Part shown: piece by piece, positions 17,433 through 26,382 of the stretch
Numbering within the stretch: the first letter of the stretch is position 1
Layout of the letters: each line of letters begins with the position of its first letter
Assembly: GCA_966250335.1 (NCBI GenBank)
Contig: CBINGZ010000002.1
Span: 162,376 to 226,375, forward strand
Reading direction: 5' to 3'
DNA: 64,000 nucleotides
Source of the DNA: OLB7 sp966250335
GTDB lineage: Bacteria > Bacteroidota > Ignavibacteria > OLB7
The notes under the pieces: model-generated
The model's database searches: none
Told to the model about the DNA's origin: nothing
Seen by the model: the letters and a program-made list of their open reading frames with translations, nothing else
Program-made: the position numbers and the translations under genes

Positions 17433-18479
17433 TCAGAAGCTTGCCGTGACCTGAGCGTAGAGCTCGGTGTAGACGGCCGAGCCGTTGCCGAAGAGCCAGC
17501 GGCCGGCGCCCAGCTCCAGGTTGTACTTGCTGTTGTAGCCGATGCCGACGCTGCCGTAGAGGCGACCGTAGCGGCCGTTGTTGAAGTAGTAGTTGGCCGT
17601 CGGGGTCGCCACCTTCAGGTTCGTGCCGGGCACATCCTGCGGGGTCGTGAAGCGGAAGCGGTCGGTGGAATCGGGGACCGCGCCGTTGCCGAGACCGCCG
17701 GTGTAGTCGAACGCGAGCTTCGGCGAAAGGGTGATCATGTCGTTGACGGGATAGTTGTATCCGCCGCTGACGGCGAAGATCATCTGATCGGCGAAGGCGT
17801 CCTGACGGAAGTTGTACGCCAGCTCACCCTGCACATAACCATCCGAACCGAACGAATGTCCGGCCAGCAGGTGGACCCCAAGATCGCGCTTCAGCAGACC
17901 GCGCCACTCCGGGCTCGGTACGTTCGCCGTGTCGCGGACCGTGACGACCCTGGAGCTGTCGTTGACCCGTGTGACGACCTCGCGCGAGGTGACCCGGGTG
18001 ACGTAGCGCGTGTACGGTCCTCCCTCGGTATAAAGGTCGGGGAAACGGGAGCTGACCTGGATCGCCATCGGATATTCCCCTTCCAGGAACTGATACTTCA
18101 GGTTAAGCCACATATCGGAGAAGCCCTGGTTCAGCTCCTCGACCGGATGGCGCGCCTTGGTGACCGGATCGGTCTCGAACACGCGCTCGTATCCCCACAG
18201 ATAGGTGATAAGGGCGGAGAACTCCAGACCGTCGATGATGCCGATCTCCGGCATCAGATAGGCGTACTGAAAATCATGGAAATGGCCGTCGACCAGAGTA
18301 CTGTCGTGCGGCTCCTCCAGAATGCCGTTGCGCCAGAGGGTCCCGGCCACCTTGCGGCTGAATCCGAACGTCACACGTGGTTTTCCCGGCTTCACGGCCC
18401 AGGGACCGCCACCTGCCTGAAGTTCGACGCAGCAGAACGCCAGCAGGAGGATTGGTACGATGAAGGTCCTTCTCTTCAT
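17433..18479 (-). CDS. Outer-membrane beta-barrel protein of unknown function
   Basis: 348 aa from ATG 18479 (MKRRTFIVPILLLAFCCVELQA, signal peptide). The mature part alternates polar and hydrophobic residues with many aromatic girdle residues (FGFSRKVAGTLW, YVQGELAYNF, LYGSVGIGYNSKYNLELGAG) and ends in Phe, the BAM recognition residue. This predicts a 12-16 strand barrel. A middle segment, TRYVTRVTSREVVTRV, carries a short V-T-R-V repeat that may form an extracellular loop. It resembles uncharacterised Bacteroidota 'transporter' or alginate-export-like barrels, but I cannot name a substrate. It stands alone, convergent to nothing nearby. Confidence 0.75.
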   Translation of the reverse strand: MKRRTFIVPILLLAFCCVELQAGGGPWAVKPGKPRVTFGFSRKVAGTLWRNGILEEPHDSTLVDGHFHDFQYAYLMPEIGIIDGLEFSALITYLWGYERVFETDPVTKARHPVEELNQGFSDMWLNLKYQFLEGEYPMAIQVSSRFPDLYTEGGPYTRYVTRVTSREVVTRVNDSSRVVTVRDTANVPSPEWRGLLKRDLGVHLLAGHSFGSDGYVQGELAYNFRQDAFADQMIFAVSGGYNYPVNDMITLSPKLAFDYTGGLGNGAVPDSTDRFRFTTPQDVPGTNLKVATPTANYYFNNGRYGRLYGSVGIGYNSKYNLELGAGRWLFGNGSAVYTELYAQVTASF

Positions 18480-18813
18480 GGGGATTATCCAGAACTGATG
18501 TTGAGAGAGTAGAGTTACGTGATCGGGTATGTGCGCCATGCCGGAAGAAGGTTACGCGGGAAATGTTTCATCCTGAAATCTTTTTTGTAAGGAGGGGGCA
18601 GAAAGGTGAGAAAATGTCCCGTTCTGATGTTATCTTCCTCCCGGTTTCGCAACCATCGCTTGTTCGAGCGTCGACCCTCCCTCCACGCTCGATCGATATC
18701 CGACGACGAGTCGGCTCGATCGGCCTCGTGCCTTGGGCGGGTTCGTAACGAAATGTTCGCTTTTCAGTCGAAGTGTCCTATTTCCTCAACGCTATCGAAC
18801 AGGAGTTCTCGGT
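18480..18813. other. 334-bp divergent intergenic region
   Basis: It separates the barrel gene (minus) from the PAP2-like lipoprotein gene (plus) and must hold both promoters. I see a good ribosome binding site (AGGAG at 18801-18805) for the plus gene but no exact TAnnTTTG motif. No gene or repeat is evident. Confidence 0.4.
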
Positions 18814-20298
18814 ATGATCGCTACGAAGAAGGATCTGCTGCGTGGTCCACGCGCAAATGGACCGGGCAGACTGATGTACAGGCGGCTGTTTACGGCAGCA
18901 CTCCTGGCCTCGGTCGTGATTGTCGGATGTTCGGAAGAGGGGACCGGACCGGTCGATTCGGGTCCGGATCCGAACAGCATCGAACCGACCGGCGGGACGT
19001 GGAAGACAATGGTGATCGCCTCCGGAAGCGCGATCACGGTCGATGCTCCCAACGCGGCCGGCTCACAGGACCAGAAACTCGACATCGACGAGCTGAAGCG
19101 GTTCCAGTCAAACCGCACGGCCGGCGCCGTCGATTCGGTGAAGTTGTGGGATACCGATGCGGTGCTGAGGTGGAACGAGATCGCCAGATCGCTGGTGTCG
19201 AAGTACAAGACGAATCCGCCGATGGCCTCGCGCCTCTACGCCCTCCTCAGCGTTGCCCAGTACGACGCCCTGGTCGGCGCATGGCATTACAAGTTCCAGT
19301 ATAACGGCAAGACGCCGAGCAGGATCGACAACGCGATCACGCCCCTCGTCCCCGTTACCAACGTGCCGGCCTACCCCTCCGAGCACGCGGCCATTGCCGC
19401 CGCCTCCGCGGCGATTCTCGCCAACATGTTCCCCTCCGAATCGCTCTACGTCTACAAGCAGGCATCGCTGCATGAGGATTCCCGCATGCTCGGCGGCCTG
19501 AACACGCGGAACGATATAACGGCGGGAGACAAGCTCGGCAGGGATGTCGCGACGGCGATCCTCGCCTACGCCAAGACCGACGGGTCCGACGCCCTCGCCA
19601 ACTGCTGCAACATGCCGACCGGAGCGGGGAAGTGGTACAGCACGGCGCGTCCCCCCTCCCCCCCCGTCATGCCGATGTGGGGAAAGGTGCGGCCGTGGGT
19701 GCTGACCTCCGTCGAGGCGCTCCGTCCGGGACCGCCCCCGGCATGGTGCTCCAAGGAGATGATGGACGCTCTGGCGGAGGTCCGTCACTTCTCCGATACC
19801 AGGACCGACGAGCAGCTCCGTATCGTCCAGTTCTGGGCCGACGGCGCCGGCACGGCGACCCCCGCGGGCCACTGGAACATGATCGCCGGCGACCTGATCA
19901 AGGAAGGGAAGATGAACGAGCTTCGCGCGGCACGCACGCTCGCCCTGCTGAATATCGCAATGATGGACGCGGGGATCTGCTGCTGGGACGCGAAGTACAC
20001 GTACTATCTCATCCGTCCCTCGCAGGCCGATACGTTGATCACGACCCCGGTGGGCCTCCCCAACTTCCCGTCGTACACGTCGGGGCATTCCTCCTTCTCG
20101 GGAGCGGCCGCCACGGTCCTCTCGTATCTCTTCCCCGCCAGGAAGGAGCAGCTTGAGGCATGGGCGGAGGAAGCCGCCGTCTCCCGCCTCTACGGCGGCA
20201 TCCACTACCGCTTCGATTCCGAGATCGGTCTCACCGGCGGCAGAACGGTCGGCGGCATGGTGGTGGCCAAGGGGAAGGCGGACGGATCGCCTCAGTAA
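18814..20298 (+). CDS. Vanadium-haloperoxidase/PAP2-like phosphatase lipoprotein
   Basis: 494 aa from ATG 18814, chosen because AGGAG lies 8 nt upstream; an upstream in-frame start at 18733 lacks one. A lipoprotein signal is visible (LLASVVIVGC). The C-terminal half carries the vanadate/phosphate-binding motifs of the PAP2 superfamily: K394...RP (401-402), PSYTSGHSSFSG with His425, and R458...GGIHYR with His464. Members are acid phosphatases or vanadium-dependent haloperoxidases. Substrate choice cannot be read from these residues. It is likely anchored in the outer membrane or periplasm. A strong terminator follows, so it is monocistronic. Confidence 0.88.
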   Translation: MIATKKDLLRGPRANGPGRLMYRRLFTAALLASVVIVGCSEEGTGPVDSGPDPNSIEPTGGTWKTMVIASGSAITVDAPNAAGSQDQKLDIDELKRFQSNRTAGAVDSVKLWDTDAVLRWNEIARSLVSKYKTNPPMASRLYALLSVAQYDALVGAWHYKFQYNGKTPSRIDNAITPLVPVTNVPAYPSEHAAIAAASAAILANMFPSESLYVYKQASLHEDSRMLGGLNTRNDITAGDKLGRDVATAILAYAKTDGSDALANCCNMPTGAGKWYSTARPPSPPVMPMWGKVRPWVLTSVEALRPGPPPAWCSKEMMDALAEVRHFSDTRTDEQLRIVQFWADGAGTATPAGHWNMIAGDLIKEGKMNELRAARTLALLNIAMMDAGICCWDAKYTYYLIRPSQADTLITTPVGLPNFPSYTSGHSSFSGAAATVLSYLFPARKEQLEAWAEEAAVSRLYGGIHYRFDSEIGLTGGRTVGGMVVAKGKADGSPQ

Positions 20299-20398
20299 TT
20301 TCGGTAGTCCTGTGCGTCGATACGGCCCGGCCTCGCCTCTGCGGCGAACCCCGGGCCCCGTGGGAACCCGCGAGGGTTCCCGCAGTCTCATGAACCGA

Positions 20399-20435
20399 GA
20401 AAGGGGTACGAATCATATCGTACCCCTTTCTTTTT
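20399..20435 (+). terminator. Rho-independent terminator
   Basis: Perfect 13-bp stem, 20399-20411 with 20418-20430 (GAAAGGGGTACGA), a 6-nt loop, then TTTTT at 20431-20435. It ends the plus-strand PAP2-like gene. A smaller hairpin, GGGAACCC/GGGTTCCC, lies just upstream at 20362-20381. Confidence 0.9.
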
Positions 20436-20468
20436 ATCATATCGTGACCTTTCAGGCGCCGCCCCCGT

Positions 20469-21668
20469 TCACTCCCGCCACAGGCGCGTCCCGGGATAAA
20501 AGGCGTGCCACGAGAACCAGAAATGGTTGACGGAGACGACAGGCGTCAGACGCTCCCCGCTGCTGCCGGCCCCCGCGATGCTCCACGTCGATCCCGTTCC
20601 CTTCTCGACGATCGCTCCCTCGCTGAACGTGAAGTTCATGATCCGACCGTCGAGCTCGCGGCTGAAGGCGGCGGCGGTTCCCACATCCCGTCCATCCTCG
20701 ATCATGTAGGCGTCGAGCGCCGAGGCGGTGCCGGGGGTCCAGAAGATCACGATCGGACTTCCCCCCACCGTGTCCTCGATGAGATGTCGCTTCCGGAGCA
20801 GTTCGTAGGGATAGGCGACGCTCTCCCCGTTGAGGGTGACGCCGAGCACGCGGGCCATGGGAGGAAGGGAGGCGGGAGGCTCCGGCCCGTCGTAGAGGAA
20901 AGGGCTCGATTCGATATTATCGTATCCGACGTAGGGATTTCTGCCGTACTCGCGGGCGTGTCCGGTCTCCTCCGAGAGAACCTCCGCGCCGGGATACGCG
21001 AGCTTGAAGGAGGCCCAGGAGAGGATCGTGGCGGGGAGCGGGGTCAGGCTGCGGCCGGCATGGATTCCCGCCACGGCTTCTCCCGTCGCCTGCTGCCACC
21101 AGCTTTCGGTCTGCCGATCGTACATGATAAGGTTGCTCCTCCGCAGCCGCCCGGTGGTGCCGAACTCCAGGACCGTTCCATCCAGGCGGCGGTCGAAGAC
21201 GATCGCCGTATTGCAGAGAGGACAGTAGGTGACGATCACCGGAACGCCTCCCAGCGAATCGTTCACGATCTCATGCCACGTCAGGATGCTGAGGGGGTAC
21301 GCGCGGGTCCGCCCCCCGACGGTGAGGACGACCACCGGATCGTGCGGGGCGCGCCACTGATCGGCGTCGGCCGCCGCGACGAACTTCGGACCGTCGATCG
21401 ACGGGATGCCGTCCCTGCCGGGGCCGCCCGATCGTACTTCGGAGTAGGGAATGGTACGTCTGGAGAAGTCCGTCGTGAACGACCCCTCGGCTCCCTCCGG
21501 CGGCGGTTCCGGTCGCAGGGAGTCGGCGCGCTTCCCGTCGCTCGCCTCCCCACCTTCGCGCTGCGCGCACCCGACGCTCGTGACCGAGAGCATCAGAAGG
21601 AGAGTTGCGAGGAAGCGATATATACGGAGAGCCGCATAATCGCTGGACGATATATACAGGGGAGTCAT
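20469..21668 (-). CDS. DUF3179 domain lipoprotein
   Basis: 399 aa from ATG 21668; the frame to 21770 gives no signal peptide. After MTPLYISSSDYAALRIYRF a hydrophobic stretch ends in the lipobox SVTSVGC. The DUF3179 core is clear: VVVLTVGGRTRAYPLSILTWHEIVND, PVIVTYCPLCNTAIVFDR with the CPLC pair, SWWQQATGEAV, and the C-terminal NHFWFSWHAFYP. The function of DUF3179 is not established; the conserved Cys pair and His residues suggest metal or redox binding. Exported and probably membrane-anchored. Convergent with the PAP2-like gene, sharing the 170-bp space that holds that gene's terminator. Confidence 0.9.
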   Translation of the reverse strand: MTPLYISSSDYAALRIYRFLATLLLMLSVTSVGCAQREGGEASDGKRADSLRPEPPPEGAEGSFTTDFSRRTIPYSEVRSGGPGRDGIPSIDGPKFVAAADADQWRAPHDPVVVLTVGGRTRAYPLSILTWHEIVNDSLGGVPVIVTYCPLCNTAIVFDRRLDGTVLEFGTTGRLRRSNLIMYDRQTESWWQQATGEAVAGIHAGRSLTPLPATILSWASFKLAYPGAEVLSEETGHAREYGRNPYVGYDNIESSPFLYDGPEPPASLPPMARVLGVTLNGESVAYPYELLRKRHLIEDTVGGSPIVIFWTPGTASALDAYMIEDGRDVGTAAAFSRELDGRIMNFTFSEGAIVEKGTGSTWSIAGAGSSGERLTPVVSVNHFWFSWHAFYPGTRLWRE

Positions 21669-22180
21669 GGCCGAAAGATAGGAAGGCCCGGCGGACCGAC
21701 CGCCCGGCTCCTCCTGCAGCGCCTTCCGCACAAGATCCTCCCGGAAGGGAGCCGGCCACGGCCTCTTCATCGCACCACGAAGATTACGATTACCCCATCA
21801 TCGATCGCGATACTTGCAGTATGATATATATGCGATGTATATTGCGTCCCTTGATTTTCGTCATCGACACGATCCCGCACAGCGGCATTATCCGTACGTA
21901 ACAGTGCAAGCGTAAACTGCGGCGTTCCTCTGCCGATATCCCGCAACGATGAATATATCCAACCGCCGACGCCGTTCGACCCGAGTAACGACCGACTTCC
22001 GTTTCCCGATCAACCGATTCCGAATCACTCGCTGACCCCCTCGTCTTCACGACGTTCGTGAGCGCGGCACGACCTGTAGCGTCCTGTCCGCCCGCCGACC
22101 CGGCGCAGGGGGCACTATACATTCATCCACCAAGAACCACGGCGCTCCGCCGGCTGAGGCGACGGAGCGAAGGAGGAAGC
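21669..22180. other. 512-bp divergent intergenic region with an AT-rich core
   Basis: It lies between the DUF3179 gene (minus) and the ThDP-enzyme operon (plus). An AT-rich patch near 21818-21860 (GATATATATGCGATGTATAT) stands out in this GC-rich sequence and may mark a promoter. AGGAGG at 22171-22176 is the ribosome binding site of the plus gene. No coding frame is convincing. Confidence 0.4.
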
Positions 22181-24187
22181 ATGGAAGCTGAGGCGAATCA
22201 GCCCACGATACGCTGGACCCGCGATTACATCTTCGACGTCCTGCGCGATCTCGATATCCACTACATCTTCGGCGTCCCCGGAACGAACGAGATCCCGATC
22301 ATCGACGGCACATCGTACGTCGAGAACGACGTCCACTACATCGAATGTCTCCACGAAAACATCGCAATGGGAGCTGCGATGGGCTCGGCCCGCATGACCG
22401 GCAAGCCTGGTGTGGTGGTGGTTCATGTCACCCCCGGCATCGCTCATGGAATCGGCAACCTCTTCAACGCATCGCGTTCCGAGACTCCGCTGGTGATCTT
22501 CTGCTGTCAGCAGCAGAACGAACTGGTGACGCAGGAACCGCTCCTGGCCTCGAACCTTGTCGACCTGGCGCGGCAGTACACGAAATGGGCGCATGAGATC
22601 CGCACGCCGGAGGAGTTCCCGCTGGTGCTGCAGCGCGCGTTCAAGGAGGCGATGGCGCCGCCGAACGGCCCGGTCTTCATCTCGATCCCGTGGGAGTTCA
22701 CGATGCGCCGCATCGGTCCGGACGACCGCATCAAGGGGATCACGAAGATCTCACCACGATTCACCGGCGATCCCGAAACGATAGAGCAGGCCGCGACCCT
22801 TCTGGCGCAGGCGAAGAACCCGATCATTGTCGCCGGGGATGCGGTCGGCTATGCCGGGGCATGGCCCGAACTTCAGGAGCTGGCCGAGCTGATCGGCGCT
22901 CCCGTCCTGCTGCAGACCTTCAGCAGCCTTGCCAACTACCCGAACGACGACTACCACTGGCAGGGAGAACTCCCCGGAAGCCAGGGGGGTATGCAGGGGG
23001 TCTTCAAGGATCACGACGTCGCGTTCCTCTGCGGCTTCGGCCTGACGGCGCAGATCGCGGTCTTCAAGTATTCGGGCGGAGCGCTGATCCCCCCCGACGT
23101 GAAGCAGATCTATCTGACCAACAACACCTGGGATATCGGGAAGAACTACTACGGCGAGTCGGCGATCTTCGGCGACATCAAGGCGACCCTCCCTCTCATC
23201 AACGACCATATCCGGAAGAATCCCCCCGCGGATGCCGCGCAGCGGAACGACACCCTCAAGGGCCTCGACGCCGAGCGGCGCAGGGAGTGGGACGAGTATC
23301 TGGCCGAAGCGATGGCGCAGCAGGAGATATGGGCGGTCGTCATCGCCGAGGCGCTTCGCAAGGAGATACTCGGGCGCGGTCTGGAGAAGCAGTTCGTCTA
23401 TGTGCATGAAGCGGTCTCCGACGGCGCGCCGTTCCAGTATCTCCTCCCGCTCGGCACGAAGGGAGCCGAGCCGATCAGCTACTACTGCGTGGCGGGGGGC
23501 TCGCTCGGCTGGTCGATGCCCGCCTCGCTCGGCATCAAGCTGGAGAACACCGGGTGGCAGGGGATCGAAACGCGCCTGGTCGTCAACGCGGTCGGCGACG
23601 GATCATCTCTCTTCTACCCGCAGACATGGTGGACGGCCGCGCACCGCAGGCTGGGGATCCTCTACATCATCACGAACAACCACGAATACCATACGCTCCA
23701 GCTCGGTCTGCAGCAGGTGATCGGCGCCTACGGCTCCGCCCCCGGCTACGAGTGGAACCCGAAGACGGACGACCCCGACTATCTCCGCATCCGGCGGCCG
23801 AAGCCCGACTTCGTGGCGCTGGCCGGAGCGCTCGGCGGTCAGCCGGGAGAGGTCGTTCGCGGACCCGAGAACGTCGCGGATGCCGTACGGCGCGGGATCG
23901 ATCATGTGATGACGACGAGACAGTCGTACATCCTCGATATGAGGACCGCCCTGGAGACCCCCGCCGCCCCGGTCACCGACGAAGCGACGTCGGATGAGAC
24001 GACGGCGACGTCGAACGAGGCGACGCACGAGGCGACGCACGAGGCCACGATCGAGCAGATGGTCGCGCGCTACGTCTCGCAGCCGCCGCTCGACATCTTC
24101 CATCGTCCCATGCTCAAAGGCGTGTCGAACAACGATGCATCGAACGGCGCGGCACCGGGGACGACGAACCTTCCGCTCATTTTCTAA
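22181..24187 (+). CDS. Thiamine-diphosphate enzyme, benzoylformate decarboxylase-like
   Basis: 668 aa from ATG 22181, placed by AGGAGG 4 nt upstream. Three ThDP-enzyme domains are visible. The N-terminal domain has GVPGTNEIPI (31-40), catalytic Glu59 in CLHENIAMG, and His82 in VVVHVTPG, matching Glu47 and His70 of benzoylformate decarboxylase. The C-terminal domain has the cofactor motif GDG-X24-NN (GDGSSLFYP...ITNN). A family-unlike tail contains a low-complexity EATHEATHEAT stretch and ends PLIF. It probably decarboxylates or carboligates a 2-keto acid; the substrate is unknown. The downstream flavin amine oxidase, 60 bp away, would be a natural source of a keto acid. Confidence 0.88.
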   Translation: MEAEANQPTIRWTRDYIFDVLRDLDIHYIFGVPGTNEIPIIDGTSYVENDVHYIECLHENIAMGAAMGSARMTGKPGVVVVHVTPGIAHGIGNLFNASRSETPLVIFCCQQQNELVTQEPLLASNLVDLARQYTKWAHEIRTPEEFPLVLQRAFKEAMAPPNGPVFISIPWEFTMRRIGPDDRIKGITKISPRFTGDPETIEQAATLLAQAKNPIIVAGDAVGYAGAWPELQELAELIGAPVLLQTFSSLANYPNDDYHWQGELPGSQGGMQGVFKDHDVAFLCGFGLTAQIAVFKYSGGALIPPDVKQIYLTNNTWDIGKNYYGESAIFGDIKATLPLINDHIRKNPPADAAQRNDTLKGLDAERRREWDEYLAEAMAQQEIWAVVIAEALRKEILGRGLEKQFVYVHEAVSDGAPFQYLLPLGTKGAEPISYYCVAGGSLGWSMPASLGIKLENTGWQGIETRLVVNAVGDGSSLFYPQTWWTAAHRRLGILYIITNNHEYHTLQLGLQQVIGAYGSAPGYEWNPKTDDPDYLRIRRPKPDFVALAGALGGQPGEVVRGPENVADAVRRGIDHVMTTRQSYILDMRTALETPAAPVTDEATSDETTATSNEATHEATHEATIEQMVARYVSQPPLDIFHRPMLKGVSNNDASNGAAPGTTNLPLIF

Positions 24188-24247
24188 CTCCCACATAGTC
24201 GCACACACACTCGGCGGCGAGGTCGCCGCTCACAGGAGGATTGTTTC

Positions 24248-25852
24248 ATGGCCGATGAACGTATCGACATAGCCATCGTCGGCGGTGGCGTTTCAGGGGT
24301 CTACAGCGCCTGGCGGCTCAAGCAGGCGAGCCCGGGAAAAAAGATCGTGGTATTCGAGGGAAGCGGACATATCGGAGGACGACTTCTTTCCGTGCAGCCG
24401 CCGGATATCAAAAACATGGTGGCCGAGCTTGGGGGGATGCGCATTCTTCCCGCCGTGCAGCCGCTGATCAACAATCTGATCAAGGAGATCAACGCGGCGC
24501 TTCCGGCAAGCGAGCAGATCGAACTGTACGATTTCCCGGTAGACAAGCCGCAGAATATCGCATACCTGCGCGGCGTCTATCTGCGGCTCGCGGATTTCAC
24601 GACCCAGCCGAACAAGGTCCCCTATCAGCTCTCCTATCTCGAGAAGGGGCAGACATCGGGGACCATCATCGTCAACGCGATCGAACAGATCGTGCCGGGA
24701 ATCACCGATAAGAACCTGAACGACGAGCAGCGTCGCGAGATGGCCCAGAAGGCGAGCTTCGCGGGGATACCGCTCTACAGGCAGGGTTTCTGGAATGTCC
24801 TGATGCGAGTTATCAGCGGCGAGGCGTACCAGTACGGCATCGACGCCGGCGGCTACGATTCCACCCTCAGCAACTGGAACTGCGCCGACGCGATCCCCTG
24901 GTACCTCTCCGACTTCGGCGTCGACCCGGTCTACAAGGGGTTCAAGAAGGGATTCCAGCAGGTCCCCCTCTCGCTGGCCGAGCTCTTCAGGAAGGCCGGA
25001 GGCGATATCCGGCTCAACACGCAGCTCGACGGTTTCAACCGGACCGAGAGCGGGTTCGAGCTGCGGTTCAAGGATGGGACGATCGAGGCCGATACGCTGA
25101 TCCTGGCGATGCCCCGCCGCTCGCTGGAGCTGATCGCGCCGACGAGCCCGCTTCTGGAGGAGGCTCAGGATCTGATCAAGAGCGTCACGCCGCGGCCGCT
25201 CTTCAAGCTCTTCACGACCTACACCAGCCCGTGGTGGCGCGCCGCCAGCTACACCACAGCGACGGGGGATCTCCTCCCGCTCCAGTCGGGACGGACGCTG
25301 ACCGACCTGCCGGTACGCCAGACCTACTACTGGCCGACCGACGAGGGAGAGCCCGCGACCTCCGGCCCCGCGATGCTGATGGCGAGCTACGACGACGGCA
25401 CGAATATCGGATTCTGGGACGGCCTTCGTCCGCAGCGCCGCCGTGCATGGCAGCAGGGACTCGAGGCGCCGACGCCGGACGATCCGTTCATCGGAGACGA
25501 CGACGAGGAGAACACGGACCCGGGGAACGAAGAGGGGAGCGTCTGGGGACAATATCGCGCATCGAGACGAATGGTGGCGGAGGTCGCCCGGCAGCTTCAG
25601 CAGATCCACGATCTCAACTTCACGCCGGCTGTACGGAACGCGGCCTTCCGCGACTGGGGCGATGATCCGTTCGGCGGCGGCTGGAACAGCTGGAACATCG
25701 GGGTGAAGAGCTGGGAGGTCAAGAAGAAGATCATCAACCCGATCGAGGGCGTTCCGCTCTACATCTGCGGCGAAGCCTACTCCGATGCCCAGGGCTGGGT
25801 GGAAGGAGCCCTTCAGACCGCCGACATGATGCTGGCGAAGCTCGGACTCTGA
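24248..25852 (+). CDS. Flavin monoamine/amino-acid oxidase family protein
   Basis: 534 aa. AGGAGG lies 9 nt before the ATG. The N-terminus has the FAD dinucleotide fold GGGVSG (12-17), the ribose-binding Glu37 (VVFEG) and GGR (43-45). The C-terminal FAD-contact motif YICGEAYSDAQGWVEGAL is near the end. This layout matches the flavin amine oxidase family (monoamine oxidases, L-amino-acid oxidases, tryptophan 2-monooxygenase). The acidic insert around GDDDEENTDPGNEEG is unusual. No signal peptide, so cytoplasmic. It forms an operon with the ThDP enzyme and is followed by a terminator. The expected reaction is oxidative deamination giving an imine or keto acid and H2O2. Confidence 0.87.
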   Translation: MADERIDIAIVGGGVSGVYSAWRLKQASPGKKIVVFEGSGHIGGRLLSVQPPDIKNMVAELGGMRILPAVQPLINNLIKEINAALPASEQIELYDFPVDKPQNIAYLRGVYLRLADFTTQPNKVPYQLSYLEKGQTSGTIIVNAIEQIVPGITDKNLNDEQRREMAQKASFAGIPLYRQGFWNVLMRVISGEAYQYGIDAGGYDSTLSNWNCADAIPWYLSDFGVDPVYKGFKKGFQQVPLSLAELFRKAGGDIRLNTQLDGFNRTESGFELRFKDGTIEADTLILAMPRRSLELIAPTSPLLEEAQDLIKSVTPRPLFKLFTTYTSPWWRAASYTTATGDLLPLQSGRTLTDLPVRQTYYWPTDEGEPATSGPAMLMASYDDGTNIGFWDGLRPQRRRAWQQGLEAPTPDDPFIGDDDEENTDPGNEEGSVWGQYRASRRMVAEVARQLQQIHDLNFTPAVRNAAFRDWGDDPFGGGWNSWNIGVKSWEVKKKIINPIEGVPLYICGEAYSDAQGWVEGALQTADMMLAKLGL

Positions 25853-25879
25853 TAGTTATAACCGTTGCGATGTTTGTAG

Positions 25880-25906
25880 AGAGGGCCGGCCTGAAGCCGG
25901 CCCTCT
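25880..25906 (+). terminator. Terminator of the ThDP enzyme/amine oxidase operon
   Basis: Perfect stem AGAGGGCCGGC (25880-25890) with GCCGGCCCTCT (25896-25906), 5-nt loop, 28 nt after the stop codon. The T-run is short (TTCATT). TTTGTAG just before it also occurs in the dispersed element. Confidence 0.75.
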
Positions 25907-26042
25907 TCATTGAAAGCAGGATCATCACAGACAATAGTACATTCCGGCCGTTGGTTGCTGGATCGACAAGGGGACGGAAGGGAATATCGTCTACCTGGAA
26001 ATTATAGCTGCAAGATCATACATGTACCGGTTATCACCATCT

Positions 26043-26221
26043 CTGGCTCCCGAAGGGAGCATCTGTTTGTAGCCGGATACGATTCCTTTTTCTTGAAGCG
26101 GCGAAGGTGCGTACCATTCTTTATCTTCAAGGGCATGAAGAATGGGACGCCCCGTCGGCGCGTTATATCTGGACGGGCATATTGCGGGGCTACACCTGGT
26201 GCGCCCCTTCGGGGCTGGAGG
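26043..26221. repeat. Dispersed palindromic element, copy B
   Basis: ~179 bp, inverted relative to copy A. It contains the hairpin GGCTCCCGAAGGGAGC (26045-26060), TTTGTAGCCG (26066-26075), the exact shared 20-mer CGAAGGTGCGTACCATTCTT (26102-26121), a degenerate inverted partner AAGAATGG...CGCC, GGCTACA (26188-26194), and a terminal GCGCCCCTTCGGGGC hairpin (26201-26215). The right half has decayed compared with copy A, so the core palindrome is imperfect here. It lies between convergent genes. The rest of 25907-26382 shows no gene. Confidence 0.85.
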
Positions 26222-26382
26222 AAAGAGGAGTTGCCGATTCACGATCGCAGAACGATCCTCCGGATTCCGAAACAGGGTGCAATCATCCCATCCGGATCGG
26301 AGATCGATACTTCGGATTTCCGATCGAAGAACGGTTCTTATCATTCCCCAAAGGAATCTCACAATGCGAAACATCACTCCTC

